Source: Bacteroidaceae bacterium
Lineage (GTDB): Bacteria > Bacteroidota > Bacteroidia > Bacteroidales > Bacteroidaceae
DNA length: 64,000 bases
Assembly: GCA_024398615.1 (NCBI GenBank)
Contig: JAKSIU010000005.1
Coordinates: 37,775 to 101,774, forward strand
Reading direction: 5' to 3'
In this document: piece by piece, positions 1 through 8,530 of the stretch
Layout of the letters: the number at the start of each line of letters is the position of its first letter
Position numbering within the stretch: the stretch's first letter is position 1
Position numbers and translations under genes: made by a program
The notes under the pieces: model-generated
Database searches by the model: none
Told to the model about the DNA's origin: nothing
Seen by the model: only the letters and a program-made list of their open reading frames with translations

Positions 1-1
1 T

Positions 2-490
2 TTCTATGGTGGTTTCAACACTCAGTTCAATTATAAGAACTGGTTCATGAACGCATCATTCACATACGCATACGGCAATCAGCTCCTTTATGTAAGGGAT
101 AAGGACGATATGTCGTTCGGATACAGCTCAAATGGCCAGTTTGCCAACCGCAGTCCGCAGGCTCTGAACCCAGATGAGGGCCGTGCAAACGTCCATGCCA
201 ATCCGAGCCACAGACTTATGCTCAGCAGTGTCAATATGTACGATGCTTCATATCTGAGAATGAATTCACTTTCAATAGGTTGTAACATTCCTGCAAAGTT
301 CCTGCAGAAGGCCAACATGACAAGCGGTTCAATCTATCTGTCAGGAAGCAATCTGTTCACTCTGACCAAATATCCGGGTGCTGACCCTGCAATCTGCAAT
401 GATCCGTACAGCATCAGTGGCGGTGGACTTGACGTGAGCTCATATCCTTACTCACGTACTTATTCATTAGGAGTTCGTTTCGGTTTCTAA
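2..490 (+). CDS. SusC/RagA-type TonB-linked outer-membrane transporter, C-terminal part (partial)
   Basis: The gene enters from outside the window; the open frame is already running at base 2, and about 162 residues are visible. These are the last strands of a large TonB-dependent barrel that imports oligosaccharides or other nutrients together with its SusD partner. The stretch YLRMNSLSIGCNIP is the usual SusC C-terminal signature, strands alternate aromatic and polar residues, and the protein ends in Phe (LGVRFGF), as expected for BAM-dependent barrel insertion. The next gene, a susD homologue, begins 13 bases downstream, so the two are co-transcribed. The substrate cannot be told from this fragment. 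Confidence 0.93.
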   Translation, partial: FYGGFNTQFNYKNWFMNASFTYAYGNQLLYVRDKDDMSFGYSSNGQFANRSPQALNPDEGRANVHANPSHRLMLSSVNMYDASYLRMNSLSIGCNIPAKFLQKANMTSGSIYLSGSNLFTLTKYPGADPAICNDPYSISGGGLDVSSYPYSRTYSLGVRFGF

Positions 491-503
491 AGCATGAGAT
501 AAT

Positions 504-1976
504 ATGAAAAAGATAAATAGAATATTGGCAATTGCCGGTTTTGCCGGAGCGGCAGTACTTGGCACGACATCGTGCGAAGACAAGCTGAACGCTCTTCCAA
601 GCCAGGAAGTGGTTTATGAAAACCTTATTTATGACAGCAATTCAGCCGAGGTTGCATTGAATGGTGTTTATTATTCCTATGCACTCTGCTCGGAAGACTA
701 CAACGGAGTCAAGTGCGCAGGCAATCCTATGTACACTGAAATCCTTCCGTCATATTTTGCAGGAACATTGACATCGGATAACTGGTGGGGCGAAATGCTG
801 GAACCGGGTGCATCATCCGATGATAATGTCAACTATCTCTGGACCACAATCTACAACAGATTCGTTTCATCGAACTATGTGATTGAAGGTGTCGAAGGTG
901 TTGATTCAAAGCTTTTCAGCGGAAACAGAAAGAATGAGATCATTGCCGAAGCCAGGACAATCCGTGCCATCGGACATTACAATGCACTTCTTTATTTCGG
1001 CTACAGCTGGGACATCAACAGCCAGTATGGTGCAATCCTTCGTGATAAGGTTATGTCTGTAAGCAACGTTCCTGCAGGCAGGGCAACTGTGAAGGAAACA
1101 TATAACAGCATTCTTGCTGACCTTGACTTTGCCATTGCAAATGCATCGGACAACTGCAGCAACTACCGTTTCAGCAAGTGGTTCGCCGAAGGTATGAAGG
1201 CCAAGGTCCTGCTTCACAGAGGACAGGAAGGTGACTATGCCGAAGCTGCAAAGCTCTGCAAGGACATTATCGACAATGGCCCGTATGAACTTGAAGGAAA
1301 CACAATGGACATCTATCGTACAAAAGGTCTGAAGAGCAAGGAAATCATCTTCGCCATCAAGCCCAAGACAGAGCAGTCTACAGTTATGGAAGGCTATTAT
1401 ACATATTCCAATGATATGTTCAACCTTATTCCTGCAGTTGCCGGACTTTATGCCGATACCGATACGAGAAAGGCTGATATAGAGCAGGAACAGGAAGTCG
1501 TGGATAATGCAATGGTTGTCATGTCTGACGGACTTGCACTTAATCTGCGCCATTATACTCTTGACCAGATTGACAACTATGATCTTGATGAAGTGGCCGA
1601 GACCATGGTCGAGATGAGACTGTCTGAGATTTATCTGATGTATGCAGAGGCTCTTATCAGACTCAATAAGGTGAATGAGGCCATGCCGTTCATCAAGGAG
1701 GTCGAGATGCACGCAGGTGTTACTGATTTCACTGCATTCGATGCAATTGATTCGGCTGACGGTGCAATGGCTGAACTTTTCAATGAGTTCATCAGAAACT
1801 TTGTGTGCGAATCAGGTGTTGATGCTGCTGTAATGCTCAGATTCCCGAAGAATCTTGTTCAGACCGTTTCTTCAAAGTTTGAAAAGGAAGAGTACTATAT
1901 TCTTCCAATTCCGACAGAGGAATTCGATGCAAACAGTGGTCTTGACCGTATTGCGGATCAGAATCCCGGATATTGA
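504..1976 (+). CDS. SusD/RagB family nutrient-binding outer-membrane lipoprotein
   Basis: This is a 490-residue surface lipoprotein that caps the SusC channel and binds the incoming glycan. A lipoprotein signal peptide ends at Cys24 (TTSC). The body has the SusD pattern: TPR-like helices around WFAEGMKAKVLLHRG and RLSEIYLMYAEALIRLNK, and the C-terminal signature ILPIPTEEFDANSGL followed by QNPGY. Length is normal for the family. It lies 13 bases after the SusC gene and ends just before a strong hairpin, so it is the last gene of that transcript. No glycosidase or sensor gene follows in the window, so the substrate is unknown. Confidence 0.95.
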   Translation: MKKINRILAIAGFAGAAVLGTTSCEDKLNALPSQEVVYENLIYDSNSAEVALNGVYYSYALCSEDYNGVKCAGNPMYTEILPSYFAGTLTSDNWWGEMLEPGASSDDNVNYLWTTIYNRFVSSNYVIEGVEGVDSKLFSGNRKNEIIAEARTIRAIGHYNALLYFGYSWDINSQYGAILRDKVMSVSNVPAGRATVKETYNSILADLDFAIANASDNCSNYRFSKWFAEGMKAKVLLHRGQEGDYAEAAKLCKDIIDNGPYELEGNTMDIYRTKGLKSKEIIFAIKPKTEQSTVMEGYYTYSNDMFNLIPAVAGLYADTDTRKADIEQEQEVVDNAMVVMSDGLALNLRHYTLDQIDNYDLDEVAETMVEMRLSEIYLMYAEALIRLNKVNEAMPFIKEVEMHAGVTDFTAFDAIDSADGAMAELFNEFIRNFVCESGVDAAVMLRFPKNLVQTVSSKFEKEEYYILPIPTEEFDANSGLDRIADQNPGY

Positions 1977-1984
1977 TTTTAGTT

Positions 1985-2012
1985 GACTTGCGGTCGCAAG
2001 AGACCGCAAGTC
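1985..2012 (+). terminator. Hairpin terminator after susD
   Basis: An 11-bp perfect inverted repeat (GACTTGCGGTC, 6-base loop, GACCGCAAGTC) lies 9 bases after the susD stop. The bases after it are T-containing but not a clean U-run, so intrinsic strength is uncertain. It stands beside the rpsP terminator, giving two hairpins back to back between convergent genes. Confidence 0.7.
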
Positions 2013-2025
2013 ATTTGGATTATCT

Positions 2026-2059
2026 CAAAAAAAAGGCCCTGCCAAACGGCAGAGCCTTT
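2026..2059 (-). terminator. Intrinsic terminator of rpsP (possibly bidirectional)
   Basis: Stem AAAGGCCCTGCC / GGCAGAGCCTTT at 2032-2043 and 2048-2059, with one mismatch and a four-base loop. On the minus strand the stem is followed by a run of T (the A-run at about 2026-2034), the classical form, 25 bases after the rpsP stop. On the plus strand it is followed by TTTAATTTT, so it may also stop leftover susD transcription. Confidence 0.85.
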
Positions 2060-2083
2060 AATTTTCGCTTTCAGACTGGATGC

Positions 2084-2641
2084 TTAAGCTTCTGCGGGAG
2101 TTTCTTCCTGTGCGGGAGCCTCTTCCTGAGCTGCTTCTTCCTGAGCTGCAGCGGCTGCTGCTTCAGCTGCCTGAGCTGCTGCCTCGGCCTTCTTGGCTGC
2201 TACCTTCTCGGCGATAGCCTCGTTGACCTTCTTTTCAGCTTCGAGCTTTGCCTTGCCGAGTTCACGCTTTGCCTGTTCGTCCTTGACAACGATAGCCTTG
2301 AGTGAACTTTCCTTGGCCTGCTTCCATGCGTCGAACTTTGCCTGTGCTGCGGCTTCGTCGAATGCGCCCTTCTTTACACCACCCTGAAGATGCTTCATCA
2401 GGTACACGCCTTCACGTGAAAGGATGTTGCGGGCAGTGTCTGTAGGCTGTGCGCCAACGTTTACCCAATACAGTGCTCTTTCGAAATTCAAATCTACTGT
2501 AGCAGGATTGGTGTTGGGATTGTAAGTACCAATCTTCTCAATAAACTTTCCATCACGTGGAGCTCTGGTGTCTGCAATAACGATTGAATAGAAAGCGTAA
2601 GCCTTGTGGCCACGTCTCTGCAATCTGATCTTTGCTGCCAT
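2084..2641 (-). CDS. rpsP: 30S ribosomal protein S16 with long Ala/Glu-rich C-terminal tail
   Basis: The first 80 or so residues ([20 protein letters not shown], then [16 protein letters not shown] and [11 protein letters not shown]) are a complete S16, a small-subunit assembly protein. The protein goes on to 185 residues, about twice the E. coli length. The extra half is first Lys/Ala-rich and helical, then almost only Ala, Glu and Gln, ending [11 protein letters not shown]. Extended S16 proteins are usual in Bacteroidetes; the tail's role is not known to me. The gene is alone on its transcript, with a promoter at 2704-2734 and a terminator at 2026-2059. The neighbouring rimM/trmD genes common in other phyla are absent here. 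Confidence 0.97.
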   Translation of the reverse strand: MAAKIRLQRRGHKAYAFYSIVIADTRAPRDGKFIEKIGTYNPNTNPATVDLNFERALYWVNVGAQPTDTARNILSREGVYLMKHLQGGVKKGAFDEAAAQAKFDAWKQAKESSLKAIVVKDEQAKRELGKAKLEAEKKVNEAIAEKVAAKKAEAAAQAAEAAAAAAQEEAAQEEAPAQEETPAEA

Positions 2642-2703
2642 AAGTTTTTGTTTTTTATTGATTAATTAATGATTTGAATAGCCGCCAACTCGTAACGGCG
2701 CCG

Positions 2704-2734
2704 CAAAATTATTACATTGTATCCATTTCGGCAA
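2704..2734 (-). promoter_or_regulatory. rpsP promoter (Bacteroidetes -33/-7)
   Basis: Read on the minus strand: TTG at 2734-2732, 20 bases, then the -7 box TAATTTTG at 2711-2704. This matches the primary sigma consensus of Bacteroidetes. The start codon is 62 bases downstream, leaving a moderate leader that could carry ribosomal-protein regulation, although no clear hairpin stands out. Confidence 0.75.
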
Positions 2735-2811
2735 CTTTTCCATGCTATTTTTTGGAGTACATGCCAGTCTTGACTAAAACGCAAGCTTATGGCATAAAAA
2801 TACCATGAGCA

Positions 2812-2843
2812 TTTGAGCGGTGAAGTAATTTTTGGTATTTTTG
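2812..2843 (+). promoter_or_regulatory. Promoter of the rseC-rnf operon
   Basis: TTTG at 2812-2815, 20 bases, then TATTTTTG at 2836-2843. It is a full match to the Bacteroidetes consensus. The ATG of the first gene is at 2853, only 9 bases after the box, so the transcript would have a leader of a few bases at most. A TTG codon inside the box opens the frame earlier (2832) but cannot be the start if this promoter is used. Confidence 0.75.
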
Positions 2844-2852
2844 CATATTGTT

Positions 2853-3284
2853 ATGGGTAAGCGCGCAAAGCAGGATATCGGAATCTCCCATCCGGGAACG
2901 GTCATGGCTGTGAATGGCAATGCCGTCATCGTGAAGATTGTTCAGGTATCGGCTTGCAGCGGATGCCAGGTCAGGAATCTGTGCCGTATCTCGGAAATGA
3001 AGGAGAAAACGGTTCAGGTCTTTGTCGCGCATCCGGAGAATTACCTTGTGGGTCAGGAAGTGACTGTGACAGGTAGTGAAAGCCAGGGAATGAAGGCTGT
3101 GCTGCTTGCTTTCGGACTTCCGCTGCTGATTCTTCTTGCGGTTCTTTTTGCCGTTATCGGTATATGGAACAGCGAAAAGATCGCGGTTCTGGCCGCAGTG
3201 GTCGTTCTGGCGTGCTACTATACGGTGCTGTTTCTGAAGAAGGACAGGATCGGGAAGGAATTCCAGTTCTCGATTCGGGACTGA
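2853..3284 (+). CDS. RseC/MucC family protein (SoxR-reducing system type)
   Basis: This is a 143-residue membrane protein with a cysteine-rich head, SACSGCQVRNLC (C-x2-C-x5-C), after an N-terminal beta domain (ISHPGTVMAVNGNAVIVKI), and two transmembrane helices at about residues 80-100 and 105-125. RseC-family proteins accompany Rnf/Rsx complexes, are thought to help assembly or reduction of the complex, and probably bind an iron-sulfur centre through the Cys motif. The gene opens the rnf operon, 59 bases before rnfB. Start chosen at ATG 2853 because the upstream TTG lies in the promoter. Confidence 0.85.
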   Translation: MGKRAKQDIGISHPGTVMAVNGNAVIVKIVQVSACSGCQVRNLCRISEMKEKTVQVFVAHPENYLVGQEVTVTGSESQGMKAVLLAFGLPLLILLAVLFAVIGIWNSEKIAVLAAVVVLACYYTVLFLKKDRIGKEFQFSIRD

Positions 3285-3343
3285 AGGGATGCGGCAGGGC
3301 TTGTTTGAATTGAAAACGAAACAAATAATATAGTAATAGTAAC

Positions 3344-4243
3344 ATGTCACCAATTTTGACGGCAATTCTTGTCCTTGGCGCCATCGGACTCATTCTGGGT
3401 CTGGTGCTGTTCCTTGTGGCGAAGAAATTCCATGTTGATGAGGATCCCAGAGTGGGGCAGATCATCGAAATCCTTCCTGGAGCCAATTGCGGAGGCTGCG
3501 GTTATCCCGGCTGTGCCGGTTTCGCCCAGGCCTGCGTGAACAGCGATTCCATGGACGGACTCAAGTGTTCGGTATGTAAGAGTGAGGTAATGCAGCAGAT
3601 CGCGGCCATAACAGGTCATGCGGTTCAGGAATCACTGCCCAAGGTAGCTGTAGTACGATGCAATGGTTCCTGCCAGAACCGCCCGCGCGTCAATACCTAT
3701 GACGGCGCACGCAGTTGTGCTGTGGCCGCGCTTCAGACTGGTGGCGAGACGGGATGCTTCTATGGATGTCTGGGCTGCGGTGACTGTGTGTCTGCATGTA
3801 AGTTCGATGCCATCCATATGGATCCGGAGACCGGACTTCCCGTTGTCGATCAGGACAAGTGTACCGCCTGCGGTGCATGTGCAAAGGCCTGTCCGAGAAA
3901 TATCATCGAACTCAGGAACAGGAATAAGCTTGATCGCCGTGTGTATGTGAGTTGTGTCAACAAGGATAAGGGACCTGTTGCCAAGAAGGCATGTTCTGCA
4001 GCTTGCATAGGTTGTGGAAAGTGCGTCAAGGCCTGTCCGTTCGAGGCCATCAGCCTTGAGAATAATCTGGCATATATTGACTTCGAGAAGTGCCGCCTTT
4101 GCCGCAAGTGCGTTGACGAATGTCCGCAGCACACGATTCTTGCAGTCAATTTCCCTCCAAAGAAAGTCGTGACCGAACAGCCGGCAGCCGATGCCCAGCC
4201 GACAGTAGCACCGGCTCAGGACCAAGAACAGAAAAACAGTTAA
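3344..4243 (+). CDS. rnfB: Rnf electron-transport complex subunit B, long polyferredoxin form
   Basis: RnfB accepts or delivers low-potential electrons (ferredoxin side) at the cytoplasmic face of the Rnf complex. Residues 5-26 form the membrane anchor. The 4Fe-4S domain follows with C49, C52, C57 and C75 as likely ligands. Four ferredoxin-type motifs are then complete: C142-C145-C148-C152, C173-C176-C179-C183, C221-C224-C227-C231 and C250-C253-C256-C260. The 299-residue protein is longer than the two-cluster RsxB of E. coli, resembling the multi-cluster forms of anaerobes. The tail (after about 270) is Pro/Ala/Gln-rich. The gene ends 4 bases before rnfC. Confidence 0.97.
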   Translation: MSPILTAILVLGAIGLILGLVLFLVAKKFHVDEDPRVGQIIEILPGANCGGCGYPGCAGFAQACVNSDSMDGLKCSVCKSEVMQQIAAITGHAVQESLPKVAVVRCNGSCQNRPRVNTYDGARSCAVAALQTGGETGCFYGCLGCGDCVSACKFDAIHMDPETGLPVVDQDKCTACGACAKACPRNIIELRNRNKLDRRVYVSCVNKDKGPVAKKACSAACIGCGKCVKACPFEAISLENNLAYIDFEKCRLCRKCVDECPQHTILAVNFPPKKVVTEQPAADAQPTVAPAQDQEQKNS

Positions 4244-4247
4244 GCGT

Positions 4248-5588
4248 ATGTCGAATACATTTAAAATAGGTGGTGTCCACCCAAATCCAAGCAAACTGAC
4301 AGCCAACAGGGCCATTGAGCCTGCAGCGCTGCCTGTTCAGGCTGTGTTCCCGCTTTCTCAGCATATCGGTGCTCCGGCCGTTCCGTGTGTCGCCAAGGGC
4401 GATCAGGTCCTGGTCGGTACTGTGATTGCCCAGCCGGGCGGATTCATGTCAGCTGCAATCCATTCATCGGTTTCAGGTAAGGTTGCAAAGATCGATACTG
4501 TCATTGATGCAAGCGGCCAGCGCAAACCGGCTATCTTCATTGATGTGCAGGGTGACGAATGGGACCCGTCAATTGACAGAAGCACAACTCTTGTGCAGCA
4601 GCTCAATCTGACCAAGGAGGAAATTATCGAACGCATCAAGAATGCAGGCGTTGTCGGTATGGGCGGCGCATGTTTCCCGACTCATGTAAAGCTGTGTCCT
4701 CCTCCGACATGCAAGATAGACACTCTGATAATCAATGCAGTGGAGTGTGAACCATATCTGACGGCCGATCACCGTCTCATGTTGGAATATCCGGATCAGA
4801 TTATTGTCGGTGTTCGCATAATCATGAAGGCTCTGGGCATTGACCGTGCTGTTATCGGCATTGAGGAAAACAAGCCCGATGCCATAGAACTTCTCCAGAG
4901 AAAGGTCATGATGGTAAGCGGAATAGAGGTCATGCCACTCAAGATGAAGTATCCGCAGGGTGGTGAAAAGCAGCTTATCGAGGCTGTGACAGGACGTCAG
5001 GTTCCGCCTCCTCCCGCACTTCCCGCCAACGTTGGTTGCGTGGTGCAGAATGTCGGTACCGTCTATGCAATCTACGAGGCTGTAATCAAGAACAAGCCGC
5101 TTATCGAGCGTATCGTTACCGTTACCGGAGACAGTGTCAAGAATCCATGCAATCTGAAGGTCCGTATGGGTACACCTGTCAGTCAGATCATAGAACAGGC
5201 CGGTGGCATGCCTGAAGATACAGGCAAGCTCCTGTCCGGCGGTCCGATGATGGGACGTCCTCTTCTCGGGGCCGATGCTCCGGTGGTCAAGGGAACATCG
5301 GGCATTCTCATGCTGCCTGAAAAGGTGGCTGAACGTCGCGAGGAACGCAACTGCATACGTTGCGCCAAGTGTGTCGACGCCTGTCCTATGGGACTTGAAC
5401 CCTATAAGCTGGCTACCGCCACACAGCAGCAGGATTGGGAGAAATGCGAACAGGAATGGATACTGAGCTGCATAGAATGCGGCTGCTGCCAGTCCACCTG
5501 TCCGTCACGCAGACCTCTGCTTGACTGGATACGCCTGTCAAAGAACAAGGTGAACGGCATTGTCCGTGCACGTCAGGCAAAGAAATAA
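4248..5588 (+). CDS. rnfC: Rnf complex subunit C (NADH/FMN and two 4Fe-4S clusters)
   Basis: RnfC is the peripheral subunit that exchanges electrons with NAD(H). It resembles NuoF. Visible parts in order: the N-terminal Rnf region (GGVHPNPSK), the glycine-rich nucleotide/FMN loop GVVGMGGACFPTH (about residues 134-146), an SLBB-like region (VTVTGDSVKNPCNLKV), and two 4Fe-4S motifs, C369-C372-C375-C379 and C408-C411-C414-C418. At 446 residues it is the short form, without the long Lys/Ala repeat tail seen in enterobacterial RsxC. The next gene, rnfD, starts 21 bases on. Confidence 0.97.
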   Translation: MSNTFKIGGVHPNPSKLTANRAIEPAALPVQAVFPLSQHIGAPAVPCVAKGDQVLVGTVIAQPGGFMSAAIHSSVSGKVAKIDTVIDASGQRKPAIFIDVQGDEWDPSIDRSTTLVQQLNLTKEEIIERIKNAGVVGMGGACFPTHVKLCPPPTCKIDTLIINAVECEPYLTADHRLMLEYPDQIIVGVRIIMKALGIDRAVIGIEENKPDAIELLQRKVMMVSGIEVMPLKMKYPQGGEKQLIEAVTGRQVPPPPALPANVGCVVQNVGTVYAIYEAVIKNKPLIERIVTVTGDSVKNPCNLKVRMGTPVSQIIEQAGGMPEDTGKLLSGGPMMGRPLLGADAPVVKGTSGILMLPEKVAERREERNCIRCAKCVDACPMGLEPYKLATATQQQDWEKCEQEWILSCIECGCCQSTCPSRRPLLDWIRLSKNKVNGIVRARQAKK

Positions 5589-5609
5589 CCGTCAGAAAAG
5601 ATTCAGACA

Positions 5610-6596
5610 ATGGCACAGAAACTATTCATATCGACATCACCGCACATCCACTGCGGTGATACAATAGAAAGGAACATGCATTGGGTTATCACGGCTCTCA
5701 TCCCGGCACTCATTGCATCGTTCATAGTGTTCGGCATAGGAGCCCTGATAGTGACTGTTACGGCAGTGGCTTCGTGCATGCTTTTCGAGTGGCTCATCTC
5801 CAGGTTCCTGCTTGGAAGGGAACGCAGCACTCTGGGTGACGGCAGCGCCATCATTACAGGTATGCTGCTGGCGTTCAACCTGCCTTCGAACATTCCCCTT
5901 TATCAGATCGTCATGGGCTCGCTTGTCGCTATCGGCATTGGCAAGATGGTGTTCGGCGGACTGGGCAACAACCCGTTCAACCCGGCTCTGGTAGGCCGCG
6001 TGTTCATGCTTATCTCATTCCCGACCAGAATGACATCATGGCCGGAACCGCATCAGCTGCTCTCATACACCGATGCCACCACCTGCGCAACACCGCTCAA
6101 CCTGATAGGTCAGATTTCCGGCGGCAACGCTGCAGCCGCAGATTCACTTCCTTCAGTCTGGAACCTGTTCTTGGGTAACACTGCCGGATGTATCGGTGAA
6201 GTCAGCGCACTGGCACTGCTCATCGGTGTTATCATTCTGCTCTGCAAGAAAGTCATCACATGGCATATTCCTGTTTCCATACTTGCAACTGTTGCAGTCC
6301 TGACAGGAATCATGTGGATTGTCAATCCGGATCTGTATGTGAATCCTCTGTATCATCTCTGCTCAGGCGGTCTCATGCTGGGTGCATGCTTCATGGCAAC
6401 CGATTATGTGACATCGCCAATGACGCACAAGGGTATGGTCTGGTACGGAATTGGAATAGGCTTCCTGACGGTGATAATAAGGTTCTTCGGTTCCTATCCT
6501 GAAGGAATGTCATTTGCCATTCTCATCATGAACGCTATAGTTCCGCTTATCAACAACTGGTGCAAACCAAAACATTTCGGGGAGGCAGCAAAATGA
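5610..6596 (+). CDS. rnfD: Rnf complex subunit D, membrane flavoprotein
   Basis: RnfD is an integral membrane subunit (328 residues, NqrB-like, about 8-10 helices) that moves electrons across the membrane and takes part in ion pumping. The motif CATPLNL places Thr161 where related proteins carry FMN linked through phosphate to Thr. Conserved NPFNPALVGRVF and the C-terminal motif DYVTSPMTHKG are present. Its TGA stop overlaps the rnfG ATG (ATGA), which suggests coupled translation; an internal GGAGG at 6580-6584 sits at a good distance for that start. Confidence 0.96.
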   Translation: MAQKLFISTSPHIHCGDTIERNMHWVITALIPALIASFIVFGIGALIVTVTAVASCMLFEWLISRFLLGRERSTLGDGSAIITGMLLAFNLPSNIPLYQIVMGSLVAIGIGKMVFGGLGNNPFNPALVGRVFMLISFPTRMTSWPEPHQLLSYTDATTCATPLNLIGQISGGNAAAADSLPSVWNLFLGNTAGCIGEVSALALLIGVIILLCKKVITWHIPVSILATVAVLTGIMWIVNPDLYVNPLYHLCSGGLMLGACFMATDYVTSPMTHKGMVWYGIGIGFLTVIIRFFGSYPEGMSFAILIMNAIVPLINNWCKPKHFGEAAK

Positions 6597-7264
6597 AGAA
6601 ACTTGAATCGAACATATTGAACATGGCACTGGTACTCACCCTCATTGCAGTGGTGGCTGCCGGTCTTCTGGCATGGGTCAACGGTGTTACCAGCGAACCC
6701 ATAAGACAGATTAACGAAAAAACCGTTTCGGACGGTGTGAAGAGTGTGATTCTGGGCGACAGGGACATCGAGTTCACCGTGGCTCCGGCACAGGAAAAGA
6801 ACGGTTTCGTTTTCCATAAGGTAATGGACGCCAACGGCAATCCTCTTGGCACTGCAGTAGAATCAGTCGATCCTAACGGTTTCGGCGGCAATCTGAAAGT
6901 AATGGTCGGCTTCGGCCCGGAAGGGGAGATCCTTGGATATCAGGTTCTTGAGCACTCCGAAACACCAGGACTCGGTGCACAGGCCGATGCCTGGTTCCGT
7001 CAGGCAAGTCAGGATGTAAAGGAACAGTCCGGTGTCGCCAACGTGATCCTGGGCCGTCCCGCCAAGGCCGGCAACCATAATATCATAGGCATGAATCCCG
7101 GTGATGACATGCTGGCAGTCAGCAAGGACGGAGGTCAGGTCGATGCCATTACAGCTTCAACCATCACATCAAAGGCGTTCCTGCGTGCTGTGAATGCCGC
7201 ATACAAGGAACTGTTCGGATACACTGCAGCCGATGCTGTCAGCGGAGCTTCATCACAGAACTAA
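6593..7264 (+). CDS. rnfG: Rnf complex subunit G, exported FMN-binding subunit
   Basis: RnfG is anchored by one N-terminal helix (residues 8-28) and its FMN-binding domain lies on the outer (periplasmic) side. The flavinylation motif TASTITS puts the covalent FMN on Thr190; ApbE-type transferase would attach it. The conserved HSETPGLG segment is at 121-128. Length is 223 residues, normal for the family. ATG 6593 was preferred over the upstream ATG at 6560 because it overlaps the rnfD stop and has a good ribosome site. Together with the flavoprotein at 8531 it makes an outward electron route plausible. Confidence 0.95.
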   Translation: MKKLESNILNMALVLTLIAVVAAGLLAWVNGVTSEPIRQINEKTVSDGVKSVILGDRDIEFTVAPAQEKNGFVFHKVMDANGNPLGTAVESVDPNGFGGNLKVMVGFGPEGEILGYQVLEHSETPGLGAQADAWFRQASQDVKEQSGVANVILGRPAKAGNHNIIGMNPGDDMLAVSKDGGQVDAITASTITSKAFLRAVNAAYKELFGYTAADAVSGASSQN

Positions 7265-7279
7265 AAACCGTTTCAAGAC

Positions 7280-7870
7280 ATGAATTACTTCAAGACCATA
7301 TTAAACGGAATCATTAAGGAGAATCCTACTTTCGTTCTCCTGCTGGGCATGTGCCCGACATTGGCCACCACGTCATCGGCCCTCAACGGTATGGGAATGG
7401 GCGTAGCGACAATGTTCGTGCTCATCTGTTCCAACGTGTTCATTTCGCTGCTGAAGAACCTCATTCCCGATGGAGTGAGAATACCATGCTATATTGTAGT
7501 CATAGCTTCGTTCGTTACCGTATTGCAGATGCTCATGCAGGCATACGTTCCGGATCTGTACAAGACTCTGGGCATCTTTATTCCGCTCATTGTGGTGAAC
7601 TGCATAATCCTGGGTCGTGCCGAGGCTTTCGCAGCCAAGAACAATGTGCTGGCTTCTCTGTGTGACGGCGTCGGTATCGGCATAGGTTTCACCATTGCAC
7701 TGACTCTGCTGGGCATGGTCCGCGAACTGCTCGGCAAGGGCACATTCTTCGGTATGGAAGTCCTGCCGGCATCGACCAACATGCTGGTATTCGTGCTGGC
7801 TCCGGGCGCATTCATCACCTTGGGTCTGCTCATTGCGATTGTCAACTCATTCAAGAACAAAAAAGCATAA
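7280..7870 (+). CDS. rnfE: Rnf complex subunit E
   Basis: RnfE is a 196-residue membrane protein with six predicted helices, homologous to RnfA and NqrD. The two subunits form an inverted pair in the membrane core that holds a 2Fe-2S centre. The conserved cysteines are present in GMCPTLATTSSALNG near residue 25 and in VNCIILGRAEAFA. The gene follows rnfG by 15 bases and precedes rnfA by 6. Confidence 0.96.
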   Translation: MNYFKTILNGIIKENPTFVLLLGMCPTLATTSSALNGMGMGVATMFVLICSNVFISLLKNLIPDGVRIPCYIVVIASFVTVLQMLMQAYVPDLYKTLGIFIPLIVVNCIILGRAEAFAAKNNVLASLCDGVGIGIGFTIALTLLGMVRELLGKGTFFGMEVLPASTNMLVFVLAPGAFITLGLLIAIVNSFKNKKA

Positions 7871-7876
7871 CCGGAC

Positions 7877-8497
7877 ATGGCATATTTTCTCATATTCATC
7901 TCGGCGATTTTCGTCAATAACATTGTCCTTTCGCAGTTCCTTGGCATATGTCCTTTCCTTGGAGTGTCAAAGAAGATATCTACCGCTGCCGGCATGGGAA
8001 TAGCAGTGACATTCGTGCTGGTTTTTGCTGTCATCGTAACCTATGCACTGCAGACCTGGGTGCTCAATCCTTTGGGGCTGGGCTATCTGCAGACCATTCT
8101 GTTCATTCTGGTCATAGCCGGTCTGGTTCAGATGCTGGAAACCGTACTGAAAAAAATGTCCCCGTCTCTTTATCAGGCACTTGGCATTTTCCTGCCGCTC
8201 ATCACTACCAACTGCTGTATCCTTGGCGTTTCAATTCTGGTAGCCAACGGCACATACAATGCACAGGGTCTGGAACCGTCACTTCTGGTCGGTGTACTCT
8301 ATGCATTCTCAACGGCATTAGGTTTTGCTCTGGCTCTGATAATCTTTGCCGGAATACGTGAACAGCTTGCTACGGTCAACATCCCGAAGGGCATGCAGGG
8401 CATGTCAATCGCCCTTATCACTGCCGGTCTGCTGGCAATGGCATTCATGGGCTTCAGCGGCGTTGACCATGGTCTTGCTTTGGCATTCGGTCATTGA
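7877..8497 (+). CDS. rnfA: Rnf complex subunit A
   Basis: RnfA is the partner of RnfE in the membrane core, 206 residues, six predicted helices. The half-site cysteines are in LGICPFLGVSKK (residues 23-34) and TNCCILGVSIL. It completes a B-C-D-G-E-A order, the arrangement also seen in other anaerobes. The downstream flavoprotein begins 33 bases later with no terminator between, so it is likely on the same mRNA. Confidence 0.96.
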   Translation: MAYFLIFISAIFVNNIVLSQFLGICPFLGVSKKISTAAGMGIAVTFVLVFAVIVTYALQTWVLNPLGLGYLQTILFILVIAGLVQMLETVLKKMSPSLYQALGIFLPLITTNCCILGVSILVANGTYNAQGLEPSLLVGVLYAFSTALGFALALIIFAGIREQLATVNIPKGMQGMSIALITAGLLAMAFMGFSGVDHGLALAFGH

Positions 8498-8530
8498 TGA
8501 TCAATTTAAAAATAACCAAAACCCAACCCA

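Noticed and set aside
906-1712. 268-codon open frame on the minus strand
   Set aside because: Antisense to susD, with His/Cys/Ile-rich composition typical of shadow frames.
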